A stretch of 64,000 nucleotides of DNA from Epiperipatus broadwayi. Lineage: Eukaryota > Onychophora > Udeonychophora > Euonychophora > Peripatidae. Where the stretch lies: NCBI GenBank assembly GCA_028023455.1, contig JAQFVV010012397.1, forward strand, positions 4,912,888-4,976,887. Reading direction: 5' to 3'. Shown here piece after piece: positions 38,931-51,654 of this stretch; position 1 is the stretch's first letter; each line of letters begins with the position of its first letter. The translations under genes and the position numbers were made by a program. The notes under the pieces were generated by a model that was not told where the DNA came from, ran no database searches, and saw only the letters and a list, made by a program, of their open reading frames with translations.

Positions 38931-40130
38931 CCTGGGTCTCATTTTACGTGATAAATAGGTTCCTCAGAAAACCCGGGCAAATGAAATCGTGCAAAAATAG
39001 ACGTAACTTACATTGAAAAAGGGGCGATGCGGTCTGTGATTTTTCAAAATTCGCGTAAAAGCAAAGCACCAACGTAAAATTACTTTAAAATTTGCGCAAA
39101 AAAAAAAAAATAAGGAAATAAAATATGACTAATAAAAAATTTCAAATTTGAAAAAAATTGATACAAGACAAACTTTTTTAACTATAATATTTAATTTTAT
39201 TCAAAATAATATATTTTTATGCATAATTTACAGTACAGTAATTTACATTTTTTTATACATGTTTTAATTATTATCACTATTTGCCCAAAAACACGTTCGT
39301 TTGCAAACTAGTAAAAAATCAGATTCTCATGTGATGTGATGTGATGTATTTGGCTTCTCCTTAAACGAAGTCAAGAATATCTCAGAAATTATTCTCACAA
39401 GAGGAAATACAACTAGTGCAAAGTTCACTCTCATATTGTGTTAATGGTTTTCTGTTGACGACGATGACGATTTTATTAATTGTTTATGAACTTAGACTTA
39501 TGATAATAAAAAGACATTGATTCACTACTGCTGGGAAAAATTTAATTAAAACTAACAACTAAAAATTAAATTCTTATTTTTGTCTTTAATTTTCAATTGT
39601 GTTTAAAAATCAAATTTCGTTTTACATCACATTAATTTCAAGTCACCCATAAGTAATTTTTAAATTGTTAATTACAATTAAAAATCATATTTTAATTTTT
39701 AGTTGTGCCCACTGCTATTACTGACTTTTTAAAAATAAACTTGTGGACACTAAATGATTAATAATTGATTACGTTCTTTTTTAAAAAGCAAAAACAATGT
39801 GATTTAAAATGCAAAATTAACACACACAATGTTTGAACAAATTTACATTATAATCTTGTAAAATTTAATGTGTGTATACATAAAATGCGGAAATCATGAT
39901 TTTAATTTTATTATTGCATAAAATCTTACTATTATAAAGCACTGAAAATATTGAAATTACTAAGATGAAAGTAGAATTCCAATAATGTGCTATTACTTTC
40001 AATATAACGTAAGTGCGTGAAATTTATTATTTAAAGTAATAGAGCATTATCGGAGGTTGACTTCCAGTGAAACACAAATCGTGTAACTTCAAAATCATGT
40101 TAAATAAGTCCACGTAAAAAGAGACCCAGG
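38931..40130. mobile_element. 1.2-kb TIR element, superfamily unassigned
   Basis: CCTGGGTCTC then ATTTTACGTG at the left end is matched at the right end by the inverted CACGTAAAAA then GAGACCCAGG, 19 of 20 positions. Several ACGTAA/CGTAAAA/CGTGNAA motifs recur within about 130 bp of the left end and about 130 bp of the right end, like subterminal transposase sites. The interior is AT-rich without a coding frame. (TA)n tracts lie just outside both ends, so the target duplication cannot be read. A LINE tail is inserted at 39,330. Confidence 0.8.
39330..39390 (-). mobile_element. 61-bp LINE 3' tail with target duplication
   Basis: TGTGATGTGATGTGATGTAT followed by GGCTTCTCCTTAAACGAAG matches the 3' terminus of the LINE at 23,294-23,360. 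ATTCTCA lies on both sides (39,323-39,329 and 39,391-39,397), a 7-bp target-site duplication. It is an extremely 5'-truncated insertion inside the TIR element. Confidence 0.85.
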
Positions 40131-43100
40131 TATATATATATATATAGCATGTATTGCTAAGGCAAAACATTCAATAATAAGATATTCTTTTGGAATATAT
40201 TTTATTGCTGTATAAATTAAGTAAATGTATAAAAAGAAATTTTATTAATTTAAAAGTGAAACATCATTGATATTTTAAAATATTAAGTTATTATTATTAA
40301 TTTAAAGACATTATATATACTTATATAAATAAAAATTGATTTTATTAAATAATAATATAAAAAAAATTAACTGTTTAATTTAAAAATATTAATTTTCAAG
40401 AATTGACAATTATTTGTTTTAAATATACTTTTAAATAGAATGAAGCATTATTTAATGTTTTATTGGCAAGTAACCAAGAATGATTTCTTATCAAAAACTG
40501 TTATCATCACTTGAAAAGGATTGTCAGCTGCTGAATTTAAAAAGGAAAAAAAATGGATTTTAAACTGTCAAAATGAACTGGTAAATGAGCAGAACTGAGA
40601 TCCAAATGGATAATCAACTACTTGATGTTTTCATTATCATAAAGAAGATTACTTTATAATCATTATATGCTGCAAAATCATGATTTTTCTACAACTTATT
40701 TAGGCCTATCTTCTATATTTCAAATGAAGTGCCATAATGAAGAGATCATCTGCTATATTTATAAATTTATGGAAAAACATTTAAGTTTATTTACTGGTAA
40801 ATGAGTTAAAGTGATGAAACAGTTTATAAGTTTCTATATTTTTAAATTTATAATAAATTGTTTTTTTAATAAATAATTTTATGCTAATATTAATTATTTA
40901 TAATTAATCAATTGTTAAATATTGTATCATTCACTATATGTGTAATTATGTAAGCTATATACAAGTGATATTGTCAAAACATTTTAAATAAAATAACAAT
41001 GCAAGTGTAATAAATTATAGTTTATTTTATTTTATAGATGTCACATATCAATACAGATTATGAATCTGTGTTATTTAATGATACTTATAGTTTTAAATAA
41101 TGATTGTTTAAATAGTAATAAATATATGTAGGATTTGATTGATACTATATGTATTGGCAACTGAGATATTATTGAAATGTTTAGCTTGATATTATTGGTT
41201 AATTCCAATTGTAAATTTCTATGGCTTAATTTTGTAATGATTTTGTTTTTGTAGTGAATACTTTCTTAAGTATGGGCGATGTTTATATTTTCATAAATAA
41301 TATAGCAAGAATGAAGAATTAATATTTAAATATTTTATATATGAAGTTTTAAGAATAGTTGTTATTTTTATGCCATTATCTAAAATATTGTAGTAGAAAG
41401 TTATGCTTATATATAACAAGCATTTCACCCATTGCTTAATTTTTATAGCCACCATTGTAAAGGTTACTGTGATACTAGATACTGAGATAAGGATAGCTTG
41501 GATTGTTTTGGTAATGTCTCAGATTGTTGAGCATACATGTGTTTGTTGATTTTATTTTGTTTATTTTATTACTGACTATTACTTGAATTATAAAATACAA
41601 AATATTGATATGCTAAATTAACAGGAATCTAAATGTAATGCATGCTGGGTAAACTTGTCCTGTATTTTAAGATTTATTATTAGTTGGAACAGTTTCATTG
41701 AGTAATTTATAATTTTCCAATATTTGTTTGTAATTGTGATTTTATTAGTAAACTTAACTTCTTTCTTTGGTATTTTCTTATTTTAATTATCAATACTAAA
41801 TTACAATTGGTTATTGGAAAGAAGTTTAGATTTATTATCTAGTGGTGCATTTTAGAAAAGTTAGGTATGGAATTATTTATCCATTACAATGTATATATGT
41901 AAAGACATTAACTGCTTATAATAAATGTAATAAGATGAATATGAGAACGCCATAAGTTTTCAAATCTTCTCTATAGTTGCATATAAGCGCACTTATTATT
42001 ACATTTAATATATATGAATATATATAATTTTACAAATTTCTTAAATTAAATTTAGTTCATTTTAATTATTCAGTAATTTATTATAAAGAAAATAATTGAC
42101 TTTTATCTATTTTTATCAATGTTTAGTGGGGGAAAATGTTTTTATTCTATTCAGTTTGGGTTATTGATTCTTACGACTGCTTTATTTCGTAATTAATTCT
42201 ATGTTTGCTGTGTTTATCAAATATTCAAAGTGTTTTTTTATTAAGAAATAAAATAATAAATTTTTATTAAAAGAAAATTTGTTTTCAATTTACATATTAT
42301 TTATTGATATTCATTTATTATTACTAAAAAATTCCACAGCTGGCAAAAAATAAAAAAAATAAAAAATATGAAAGTAATATAATTGCTTCCAAGCTGTGAA
42401 TAGCTGTTTATTATTTATCTTTTTGAATTTTAAAACTTTAATAGAAATGTTTATTGCTATTTCTGTTAAAATTATAAATATTATAAAGTGAATATAATTT
42501 TGATGTTTTTATAACTGTAAAATATGTTTACAAGTTCAGAGTCCGAAAATCAATTTGAATGACAAGCATAAAGATTCATAATATTAATGGTACAATAATC
42601 TTCAATAGAATACAATAGACTTTAAATAATCAGCTGGTGTCTTATTCAGCAACTTTTTATGTAGATATTGTGAACAAGTCGTTACTTATTAAAGTTGGAA
42701 TTTTCAGGCTAGTGAGAGTTGGTGTGGTTCTCCAGTTTGCTTTATTCTCTAAGAATAGCTAGATAATCATTTACCAAAAAATACTGGACAACTAGCAGAA
42801 CTATTTAAATTCAATCTGCCTTATAAAAAAACTGAAACATTACAATCTGTATTTAAACCCAGGATATAACAATGCTAAACATTTGCATTACTATTGCAAA
42901 ATTAGGTCAATAACCACTATATAAGTGATAATTTAAGATTCCCCCCCCCCCATTTTATAGTAGGCTCAATAAACATTTAATTTCAATTTAAAATAATAAT
43001 TTAACCCAAAATAATGATTTTTTTTATATCAATGGGACAGACTATAAATACAATAAAAGAATATTTTTTATGGTTGATAAGTATATATTTTTATAATCTA

Positions 43101-43525
43101 TTTTACTGACTAATTAAATTAATATTTACATGTAATACATGGTATTTTATTTATTAACACTCATGATCCTCTCATCATCAATAACCACTCACAAATTAGT
43201 AGGTCATTCCAATTTCAAGACAAAAATTTCTATACAAACCAATCTTGAATTACAAATATATTCATATAAAGAATATGCTGATCCATTATTCTGTTTATGT
43301 TATATTTTGTGATATTGTTTTTAACTTTTTCTGTAAGTATCTTTTCTTTCTGAAAGACTTCAACATCATCTCTAATAATAGATCTCTATTGTATTTTATT
43401 CTCAATCAATATTGAACTTCTTTAAAATGCATTTAAGGTAATCTTTATAATGTAAAAAAGTCTGTTTCTTCCAAAAATATGGTCATATTCACTGTGAAAC
43501 AAGTTTTTAGGAAGTATTATATTCT
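40131..43525. other. AT-rich DNA, no gene seen
   Basis: More than 3 kb of low-complexity AT-rich sequence. A poly-C run of 10-12 near 42,941 is the only compositional oddity. Confidence 0.55.
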
Positions 43526-43789
43526 CACAGAGGCTAAACTCTCCATAAAATAGCACCATCAGTGCAAGACAGAGTAATCAATGGATGTAAGAATGTTTGT
43601 GCCTAAAATCCCTATCTAGTGTCTGCTCATCCAATATCCCAGACAAGTTTCTAGCTTGTGGATTTCATCAGTGAGGAGTCTTGGATCTGAGATCGCTAGA
43701 TAAGGATTTTTGGGGCAAACTTTCTTGCATCCATTGATTACTTGGTTTGCACTGAGTGGCACTAGTATATGGAGACTTTAGCCTCTGTG
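43526..43789 (-). mobile_element. Hairpin MITE, family A copy 2 (full length)
   Basis: The element begins CACAGAGGCTAAACTCTCC and ends GGAGACTTTAGCCTCTGTG, exact inverted ends but for one base. The inverted repeat continues inward for about 105 bp through ATCAATGGATG and AATCCCTATCTAG. The central segment (TCCAATATCCCAGACAAG) is in inverse orientation to copies 1, 3 and 4. The CAGAGG tip resembles hAT ends, but I could not see a clear 8-bp duplication. Confidence 0.85.
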
Positions 43790-44032
43790 CAAACAGATTG
43801 TGAAAGCATAAAGATGGTCATGTGATGTTTACTGCTTTAAGTATTATATTCATTTCTTTCCATTTATCCAATCCAAAGATATGATTTTACAATAGTGGAT
43901 TCTATAAAGTCACATTTAGCAAGTTAAAAAATATTGATTGGTTTTGTGATCATGCTATTATGTTTTGAAAATTTTAAGAAGAATTTTTAAATGCAACTTT
44001 TCTAATGCTTTACTGTTACATCAATAGTGTAT

Positions 44033-44640
44033 CTAATTTTCACTTCCATTTAATAAATTAAATAAAATATCAACTCTATATGCAATTAATTTAGCTGCAG
44101 TGATTAATTCTCTGTGATAAAATACCCAATCTTTTAACTTATTAAAAGCACCACCATCCCATTGAAGTCTGCATTGGATCTTACCATCTAAATCTAACTT
44201 TTGACTTAAAAAGCTACTAAGATATTTAAACAGGTTGGTGACCATCCAAGCTAAAATTTGAAGGTTTTTTTTTACTTCCATCACTGTTTGATGAAGAAGT
44301 TGAATTTTGAACATCAAATTCTAAAACAAAATCTTTATAGGTTGCATTAAAACATTAAAGTACATTCTGTATATTATCTTTCGAATTGCCAAACATATAA
44401 AATCATCATTATGCTATAAATCCAGAATTCAAGAAAATGAAATTTTTGTTTTAATTTTTAATCCATAGACCACTGTTATAAAAACTGAAAACAAAAAAAT
44501 TATATATTTATTACAGATCTCTTTAATAACCTCAACAACATCATTCATTCTTGAAACACATGAATAAAGATACTGTAAAAGATAAATGACCTTAAAAATG
44601 TATTTCATGCTGAACAAGACTTATCAATTGCCCAGGCCAT
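44033..44640 (-). pseudogene. LINE reverse-transcriptase C-terminal relic
   Basis: The 94-codon open part (44,033-44,317) reads NLFKYLSSFLSQKLDLDG, IQCRLQWDGGAFNKLKDW, VFYHRELITAAKLIAYRV and LFNLLNGSEN. This is the thumb-like region after the polymerase core of a non-LTR element: KYLGS, EIQCRI..GWGAFNKLKD, VF.HRDLTTATKLIAYRAVV..LLYGSE. The upstream part to about 44,640 probably holds the preceding segment (a 62-codon frame at 44,429-44,617) but is not clearly readable. The 5' and 3' parts are missing. Confidence 0.7.
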
Positions 44641-44989
44641 TAGTTTTATGAATATCTTTATCATATGTTCATTAGTTATTAATAGTAAATTATTAACTTT
44701 GATTTAGAAGTGTTAAATTTACCCACTCCCAATTTTCCCATAATCCTCAAAATTCATCTTTGGAGCCCTTTGTCTTTTATAGTGTCTTTATTCATGTGCC
44801 TCAAAAATGTATATTGGTATGGATGTTTCTATATAGATATTATACATGGAAAAATAGAAATAAAGTTGAATTACTCTATGTGTGTATTTAATTGATCCCC
44901 CCTCAGATATATTAATAACTTTAATGGAGGTTTAAAGTTTATATCTGTTTTAGAAATTATTTCTAGTTTAATAAATGATTAGTAATAAT

Positions 44990-45330
44990 TATTACTATTT
45001 TTATCTAGAGTAGATCATATCAAAACTATAGGTGGAGTAAGTTTGATACTTGTAAATCAAAATATAATAATTTATATACTGTTTCTATTGATTTTGTTAA
45101 AACATTTAACTCATTTGAGTGAAAAGGTCTATGGTATTATTAAAAATTAATTAGTTATTGATTAAAGTTTATTCATATTATACAGCTGCCACATGTTGAA
45201 ATGAAAGAAAGTATTATTACTACAAGTGGAAAATCTGAGTCATTTAAAATAAAAATTGCTGTTAAACAAGTATGCATATTTGATCCAACTATTTTATCAA
45301 GGATACTTTATGAGTAAATAAATACATATA
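44990..45330 (+). pseudogene. LINE reverse-transcriptase core relic
   Basis: The plus strand reads NNLYTVSIDFVKTFNSFE, then KGLWYY. After a gap comes TTSGKSESFKIKIAVKQVCI then FDPTILSRILYE. These are the polymerase blocks LY..FIDF.KAFDSV....LW and ..SEPF....GVKQGCILSPTLF with several residues changed and stops in between. It is oriented opposite to the neighbouring relic at 44,033, so the two are separate insertions. Confidence 0.65.
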
Positions 45331-45639
45331 TTTTGAATTTTTGAAAAATAATTATAAATAAAAAATGATCAAATAATTTTCAAATATTTTACATTTTGTA
45401 TAGATTCTTTTAATTTAGAATTTTATATCATTTAATATAATAGATGAAACTTTCCCTAACCTTATATCTATGTTATATGAATACTGATATAGTAAGGATC
45501 CATCATTTGATTTCAGACTAGGATACTGATGTGACTATAAAAATGCATGACAATTGATACTTTTTGAGCTAAATATAAATATTTATGGAAGCCTTGCAAT
45601 GTTCTGAAAGTGGATTGTTGGGTTACCATTTCTTCCAGT

Positions 45640-45858
45640 ATCATCATAATCATCAACAACAACCATTATCAATTCACTGCAGGATGAAGGTCTCTCCAGA
45701 TTCAATCCATCTTCTCTGATCTTTAGCTTCTCTTCTCCACATCACCCCTACACACTTTCTCATTTCATCCATCCATCTTACATGGGGTCTCTTTCTGGGT
45801 CTTTTACAATCTCTTGGAATCCAGTTTAAAATTTTAATTGTCCATCTATTATCTATTA
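45640..45858 (-). pseudogene. RTE-like LINE 3' end, short copy
   Basis: Nearly identical to the last 190 bases of the element at 47,345 (CTGCAGGATGAAGGTCTCTC, CTTCTCTTCTCCACATCACC, TTTTACAATCTCTTGGAATC on plus). Its minus translation covers the DCKRPRKR and MKWMDEM-like end. It is truncated at 45,858, has no stop-free frame and has an ATCATCAAC-type simple tail on the left. Confidence 0.8.
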
Positions 45859-47218
45859 GTATAAAGATAATATAAATATTTCAGTTTTTATGGTTGTTTA
45901 TAAAAGCCCCATAATGTTAATACATAAAACATTTTGTAAAACCAGCATTAAAAGAGTTGATGGGTATTTTTATATGTTTATAGGCCATGTGATATTTGAG
46001 CAACACAGACAAATGTAAATAGTTCTACTCATAGAAAATTTTAAAAATAAAAAAAAATTGTTTAAAAAAATAGACAGACTTGTATTAGAAGAGTTACTGT
46101 GAAGTTTTAAAAAAAGTTGATTTTTTTAAAATTATAAATCAAACAACAAATCTTTAAGATTATTTTATTATTATATAGAGATGTCTTGATATTTTTGTTA
46201 AATGGGTTTGTTTTCAGATTTATTAGATATTTGAAAAAGTTATATGAAATTAAAGGTTTATAAATATATTTTTCTCCTGAGATCTATTTTTTTATTTTAA
46301 TAAATGGATTAGAGTTGTGTTTTATTCTAGAAATCTGTAGCTTTTTCAGTCCATTATAATGCTACTGCACTAAACATTTTAGGGTAATACATATATTAAT
46401 CTATAAATATATAATTTAAATTAGATCACCACAGTACTCATATTTAAAGAAACCAATAACATGTTTATTGGTTTGTTTAAGCACGAAGACTATGGTAGAG
46501 TAATTTATACATAATAACGAATTGGCTGTTGATACATTTATTTATTTACACATATTATATTTTTTTGTAATGATTTGGTTAATATAATATATGCCAATAA
46601 TTATTTAATTTTAATGTGTATTATATAGATTCTAAATATTTTTATTGTGAATATTATAAATATATTACTAATGTACGCACTATTTAGGTACTAGTGATTT
46701 TAAGATTCTTTATATTTGAAAATAACAAATAAATTTTTAGTTGCAATATTTTATCTATATGTAGTAGCCAATTTAATATATAGTCATCTTTCTGGATAAA
46801 CAGAAAAAAAAAACATTTCAAGTTCACACAGGTCTTATATCATCCTATAAATAATTTTATCCTCTTTCAAGTTCAACTTATTGTTTTACAGGGACAATAA
46901 AATAGAAATTTTTTTAAAAGAAATTGATGAACAGATTTATATGTTTACATTATATTAAGATGTATTATTTTAATGCAAAATTATTTTTAATTATATAAAA
47001 AATTGTTTGTCTTATAATTATAATTACATTAGTTTTTAAAAGAAATTAGCCAAATAATTGTTTTTTCATGCAATCTTTATATATGTGTAGGCATGTGTAT
47101 TTAAGCAAATAGACTCAATAATGTTTAGTATCGATTATTGTTTTCCAATTTTATAAGTATAATTTTTAAAATAAACATATAAAAATAAACTATTAATAAT
47201 TAATATATGTATTTGGTT
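45859..47218. other. AT-rich DNA, no gene seen
   Basis: No repeat family or frame recognised. Confidence 0.5.
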
Positions 47219-47297
47219 ACAAAAGGGGAAAAACTCTTTATATATATATATATATATATATAAGAGTTTTTCCCCTTTTGCTCTTCCTATATATATG

Positions 47298-47341
<44 letters not shown>
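47219..47341. repeat. AT-filled palindrome followed by an (AT)n tract
   Basis: CAAAAGGGGAAAAACTCTT and its inverse AAGAGTTTTTCCCCTTTTG flank a TA tract. A second AT tract then runs up to the 3' end of the RTE-like LINE. Confidence 0.92.
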
Positions 47342-47343
<2 letters not shown>

Positions 47344-47344
47344 C

Positions 47345-48003
47345 ATTATCAACCATTATCAATCCACTGCAGGATGAAGGTCTCTCCAAGTTTAATCCAT
47401 CTTCTCCGATCTTTAGCTTCTCTTCTCCACATCACCCCTGCTCACTTTCTTATTTCATCCATCCATCTCACATGTGGTCTCTTTCTGGGTCTTTTACAAT
47501 CTCTTGGAATCCAGTTTAAAATTTCAATTGTCCATCTATTATCATCTCTTATAACAATATGTCCAGCCCAATTCCACTTCAATCTTTTAATTTTTTCAAT
47601 GAGATCAGTAACACCTGTTTTTTCTCTTACCCATACATTGCGTTTATGATCTCTTCTTGTTACTCCCAACATACATCTCTCCATACTTCTTTGACTGGTC
47701 TGAAGTCTCTGAATTACTCTTCTATTAAGTGTACAAGTCTCAGATCCATAAGTAAGAACTGGTAAAACACATTTGTTAAAAACATTCCTTTTCAAACACA
47801 TAGGCATATTTCCTTTTAGTATCAAGTTATTTCTACCAAAAACACTCCAACCAAGTTTAATTCTATGATTAATTTCCTCCATTATGTTTCCATCTGTATT
47901 AATAATCTGACCAAGGTATTTGTAACTGTTAACTTATTCTAATTCATCATAATCAATCTTTATTTTCATATTTTGAGCAAATCGATTAAACATTACTTGA
48001 AAT
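47345..48003 (-). pseudogene. RTE-like LINE ORF2 C-terminal part, 5'-truncated
   Basis: The best-kept LINE in the window. The minus frame (47,442-47,882) is open for 146 codons: MEEINHRIKLGWSVFGRNN, CLKRNVFNKCVLPVLTYGSE, QRSMERCMLGVTRRDHKRN, RLKWNWAGHIVIRDDNRW and PRKRPHVRWMDEIRK. Upstream, VNSYKYLGQIINTDGN extends the homology to about 48,003 across one stop. Downstream, after a TGA in place of a sense codon, AGVMWRREAKDRRRWIKLGE and FILQWID complete the protein end. This is the standard C-terminus of RTE-type elements of insects. Only the last 200 or so codons remain; polymerase core and endonuclease are absent, and the 3' end abuts an (AT)n tract. Confidence 0.88.
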
Positions 48004-48853
48004 TTTGCAAAATAATGAAAGGATTTTTATTTAAAAAAGAAAAACAACAACTCATAAATAATGACTAATAAATATAATTATATTATATTTTTTATTCTTT
48101 ATTGTAGAATATATTTAGAAAAATAAAATTGTTTTAATCTTATGACTAACATGCTAAATATATAATTTATAAATAAATTTAAAAGTAATAAATTTTAAAG
48201 TACTTAATTTTTTTAATTTTTTCATTTTACATTATGCTAATTATTATATTTTCTTAGTTTATTATTTTTTGTGTAATTTTAGTTTTGTGGTGCATTTAGT
48301 ATTTTGTTTTTGACAAGGTATATTAAGTTATTATAAAATTGCATCTTCAATGATATGGCATTTTCATTAGTGTATCAGTCACGTGCATATGAAAACTGAT
48401 TATTATTACTGTTATTATTATTTACATTTAGATATTATGTAATTGACAATATCTGGAAACTAATTAGTGAAAATGAGGGCCAACAAAAGTTTTGGTTCAG
48501 AAAACTTAATTTTTCTGTCTCCATTTATTCAAAGGCATTATTGGTAATTCAGATATTAATAGGCAATATAATATTTGGAAGTATAAAAAATATCTTTCAT
48601 ACCATGACAAAGTTTATTCAAAAATACATATTTTCATATAAGTAATTTTAAAAAATTTCATTTGTCTTGTAAAATTACCAAATAGGCATGATTCTTTTGT
48701 TTTTTTTATTATCTTTTGAATGCATGAAATGTGTATTTATAATTTTATATCTTATTAATTATAACTTGTAATACAATATTTTTAATGAATGTTTTAGATG
48801 AAAATATTTAATGTGTGAAGCTATCCATTTATCACTAATTTAATGAGAAAACA
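48004..48853. other. AT-rich DNA, no gene seen
   Basis: No recognisable feature. Confidence 0.5.
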
Positions 48854-48964
48854 TTTAATCTAGAACAAACTGTCCTAGATCAAGGGTTAACATAAAACTG
48901 ACAGAAATCAGTCTGTCAGTTTTACTTTAACCATTGGCCTGGTGGCAGGTTGTTCCAGGTTAAG
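48854..48964. mobile_element. 111-bp hairpin MITE
   Basis: TTTAATCTAGAACAAACTG on the left pairs with CAGGTTGTTCCAGGTTAA on the right. The centre is a near-perfect stem, AAAACTGACAGA...TCTGTCAGTTTT. The whole element folds on itself and has no coding capacity. Confidence 0.75.
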
Positions 48965-50115
48965 TACTTTCTAATTATGTTAATTTAAATGGATAACTCC
49001 ACACATTAAATATTTTCATATATTTAAGTGCTAAATTTTAATCAAATATTTTTGAGAAATGAAATTTGAGCATTGAAAATGACAGCTTAAGCCATAACCA
49101 TAGACTTTGTCATGCAGAATCTGCCAGTCTACCATTGCTCCATACCATACAGCGTTATATAGGTGATGAAGTCAGATTACAGGTTAATCATGGGCTATGG
49201 GTAATGATATAAATATTAATTGAGAATAATTAATAAGCAATATCTAAAACAAGAATATCAGCTTTTATCATAAAGATTATGAAATTAGTCAATAATCACT
49301 AGGCATTGTTTTTGAAATGAGTAATCTCTTATTCTTATTTTCTGAACTTATTTTTATTCCTCTCCATTTTATTTTATTTTTACATTATTATTATTAATTA
49401 TTTAAATGAGTATAAATCCTAACCATTCTGAACATCACATTTTTGGCTATCTGCTTTGGACTAATTTCAATAATAATATTATATACTTGTGAAACCACAT
49501 TTCAATTCTTTAATTATATATATTAACTGAGTCTGACAATGTTTTCTATAAAGAAGCAAGTATGCAGAAACTTCATCATTGAGAAAGCTCTTATGAGGCC
49601 AAGCTTAACAAAGTGGGAGTTTTTTCATTAGATCATAGGATCAATAATAAATTATATTGAAATTAAAATATATCTAAACTCTTACATGACAAATGATTGT
49701 ATATTTGATGATATAAAAGTAATTTATTTCTCTAAATTTGACTACTTTTCCATGCCTAGTAAATAAGCCAATTAAGAGAAGTAATTGTAATATAATTAAT
49801 TGTAATAATGATGATGTAGCAGATAAGCACAATGCAGTTCTTGGTATTAAGAAGATGAAAAGATTTAAGATTGATATAGATGCTGAATAAAAGTTATTTT
49901 TCAGAGAAAGGAAGTTTAATTTCAACTGATAGTTAACTCTTATAAAATTTCTGCAGAGTAGATCACTGAGTAAAAGGTGAATGTGTGATATTAGATTTTG
50001 ATGTGAGATTTAATTTTGTATCGTTAGTTCTTAAAATTTCTGTATTTATAAATGAAAAGCTAATTATTAATATAATTATTAATATAATTAATTTTAAAAT
50101 AATGTCCAAAGCCAA
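48965..50115. other. AT-rich DNA, no gene seen
   Basis: Nothing recognised. A short less AT-rich section near 49,090-49,200 is unassigned. Confidence 0.45.
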
Positions 50116-50357
50116 ACGGGCTTATAAGTAGTCATTAAAATCAGACAACACTTAGGCAATCCCAATATCAATAACCAACAATCTCAACTTGTTGTCAAGG
50201 CAATCTCTTTTAGCAACAAAGTTGGAATTTCACCTTTGTTGTTAAAAGAAGGTTGCCTGGAAAACAGGTTCATATTATTAATTGTTATTGATATTGGGAT
50301 TGTCTAAGTGTTGACCGATTTTAATAAAATTAATTTGAACAGTAACACAAGCCCATT
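50116..50357. mobile_element. Hairpin MITE with nested stems
   Basis: The outer arms ACACTTAGGCAATCCCAATA and TATTGGGATTGTCTAAGTGT are inverted. The inner arms AGGCAATCTCTTTTAGCAAC and GTTGTTAAAAGAAGGTTGCC are also inverted. Arms centre near 50,228. GGGCTT near 50,118 and its inverse AAGCCC near 50,350 may mark the tips. Confidence 0.75.
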
Positions 50358-50561
50358 TTATTAATATTTACACATCAATGATAGACTCAAAAAAATTCAG
50401 AGAAATATATGTTCAATATTTGTTGAATAGTGTTAATATAATAATGTATACATTGATAAGAATAATAAACAATTATTCAAAGATATTAAATCACTAAGCA
50501 TCACATGATCATTATCTCATACTAGCACATAATTGTTATTAAACAATTCAAAACAAGGCAA

Positions 50562-50709
50562 CTTCTCACTGATGAAGGCCACAAGCCAGAAACTAGTCTG
50601 GGGATATTGGATGAGTAGGCACTAGATAGGGATTTTATGCACAAGACTTCTGGCATCCATTGATTGCTCTTGTTAGCACAAGATGGCACTACTATATGGA
50701 GAGTTTTGC
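50562..50709 (+). mobile_element. MITE family A copy 3, left end missing
   Basis: It holds CTTCTCACTGATGAAGGCC, CCAGAAACTAGTCTGGGGAT, GATGAGTAGGCACTAGATAG and the right inverted end GGCACTACTATATGGAGAGT. The left inverted end is absent, so this is a truncated copy. Confidence 0.8.
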
Positions 50710-51654
50710 TTTATTCAAAGATATGTTAAATAATGATTTAGCTTTGTAAATATGAATGATCAGTTGTTATCAAATTGTTACGCAATGCATGAATTGACTA
50801 CACAAAAAAATCATGATAAATAAACTTGATTGCATTCACACTAAAAATAATGGAATTTGGCAGGTTGTATTACAATAGAAATTACAATGTAAAATAAGTT
50901 AATATCATAGAAGTATTTATAGTAAATATTGAACAAAAAATACATGTTCAAATTAAAATGAAAATTGCATTAGAAAATAATAAAAAATCCGATGTTCATT
51001 TTTTAGAAACAACAGTAACTCATTATAAATGTCAATAATTGTAAACATTAAAATTCTCAATTGGTATTTTAAAATTATTATGTTTCTGAGGCACAATTTA
51101 TTTTTAAGAAGTGCATTGTAGATTCAAGTATGTCTTAAATAGTATGACAATGTACTTCCCAAACTGACAAAAAGAAATAAAATAATTGGTGAATTAAAAC
51201 TTCTGAAGATATAGAGCCACTTGCTAATAACTGTAATTTAAAATCTTTTTTAAAGGCATTGGAAGTAACACACAGTTTAAAATCAATAATTTGCTTATCT
51301 TTTGAATAATTATTCAAATGGGCAACTTTTTGTAATATAACCATCTACACCCAATTTAATGAATTTTTTGGAATTGTAAAAATTAAAAGGCATGGTAACA
51401 ATAGACTCAATGTAGTTTGAAAAAACAAAAAGCATTATTTACATAGTTGGCAGAAAATCAAAAATAATAATATGATATTGCATTTATTAATTTCATTGCT
51501 TTAGTTAATCAAATGATTTTGTGGAAATGTTATATGTCATTCAAAGTTTAGTTATATTGTATGATTTCTATATGCAAGAATACCAGGCAGATTTATTATG
51601 ACTAGTAATTAATCTGAAGGATTTGAAAACTAGTACTAAATATTGATGTTTATT
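50710..51654. other. AT-rich DNA, no clear feature
   Basis: A 69-codon minus frame at 51,135-51,344 has no recognisable motif. Nothing else seen. Confidence 0.45.

Noticed and set aside
47278-47649. 123-codon plus-strand frame
   Set aside because: Runs through an (AT)n tract into the antisense of the RTE-like LINE.
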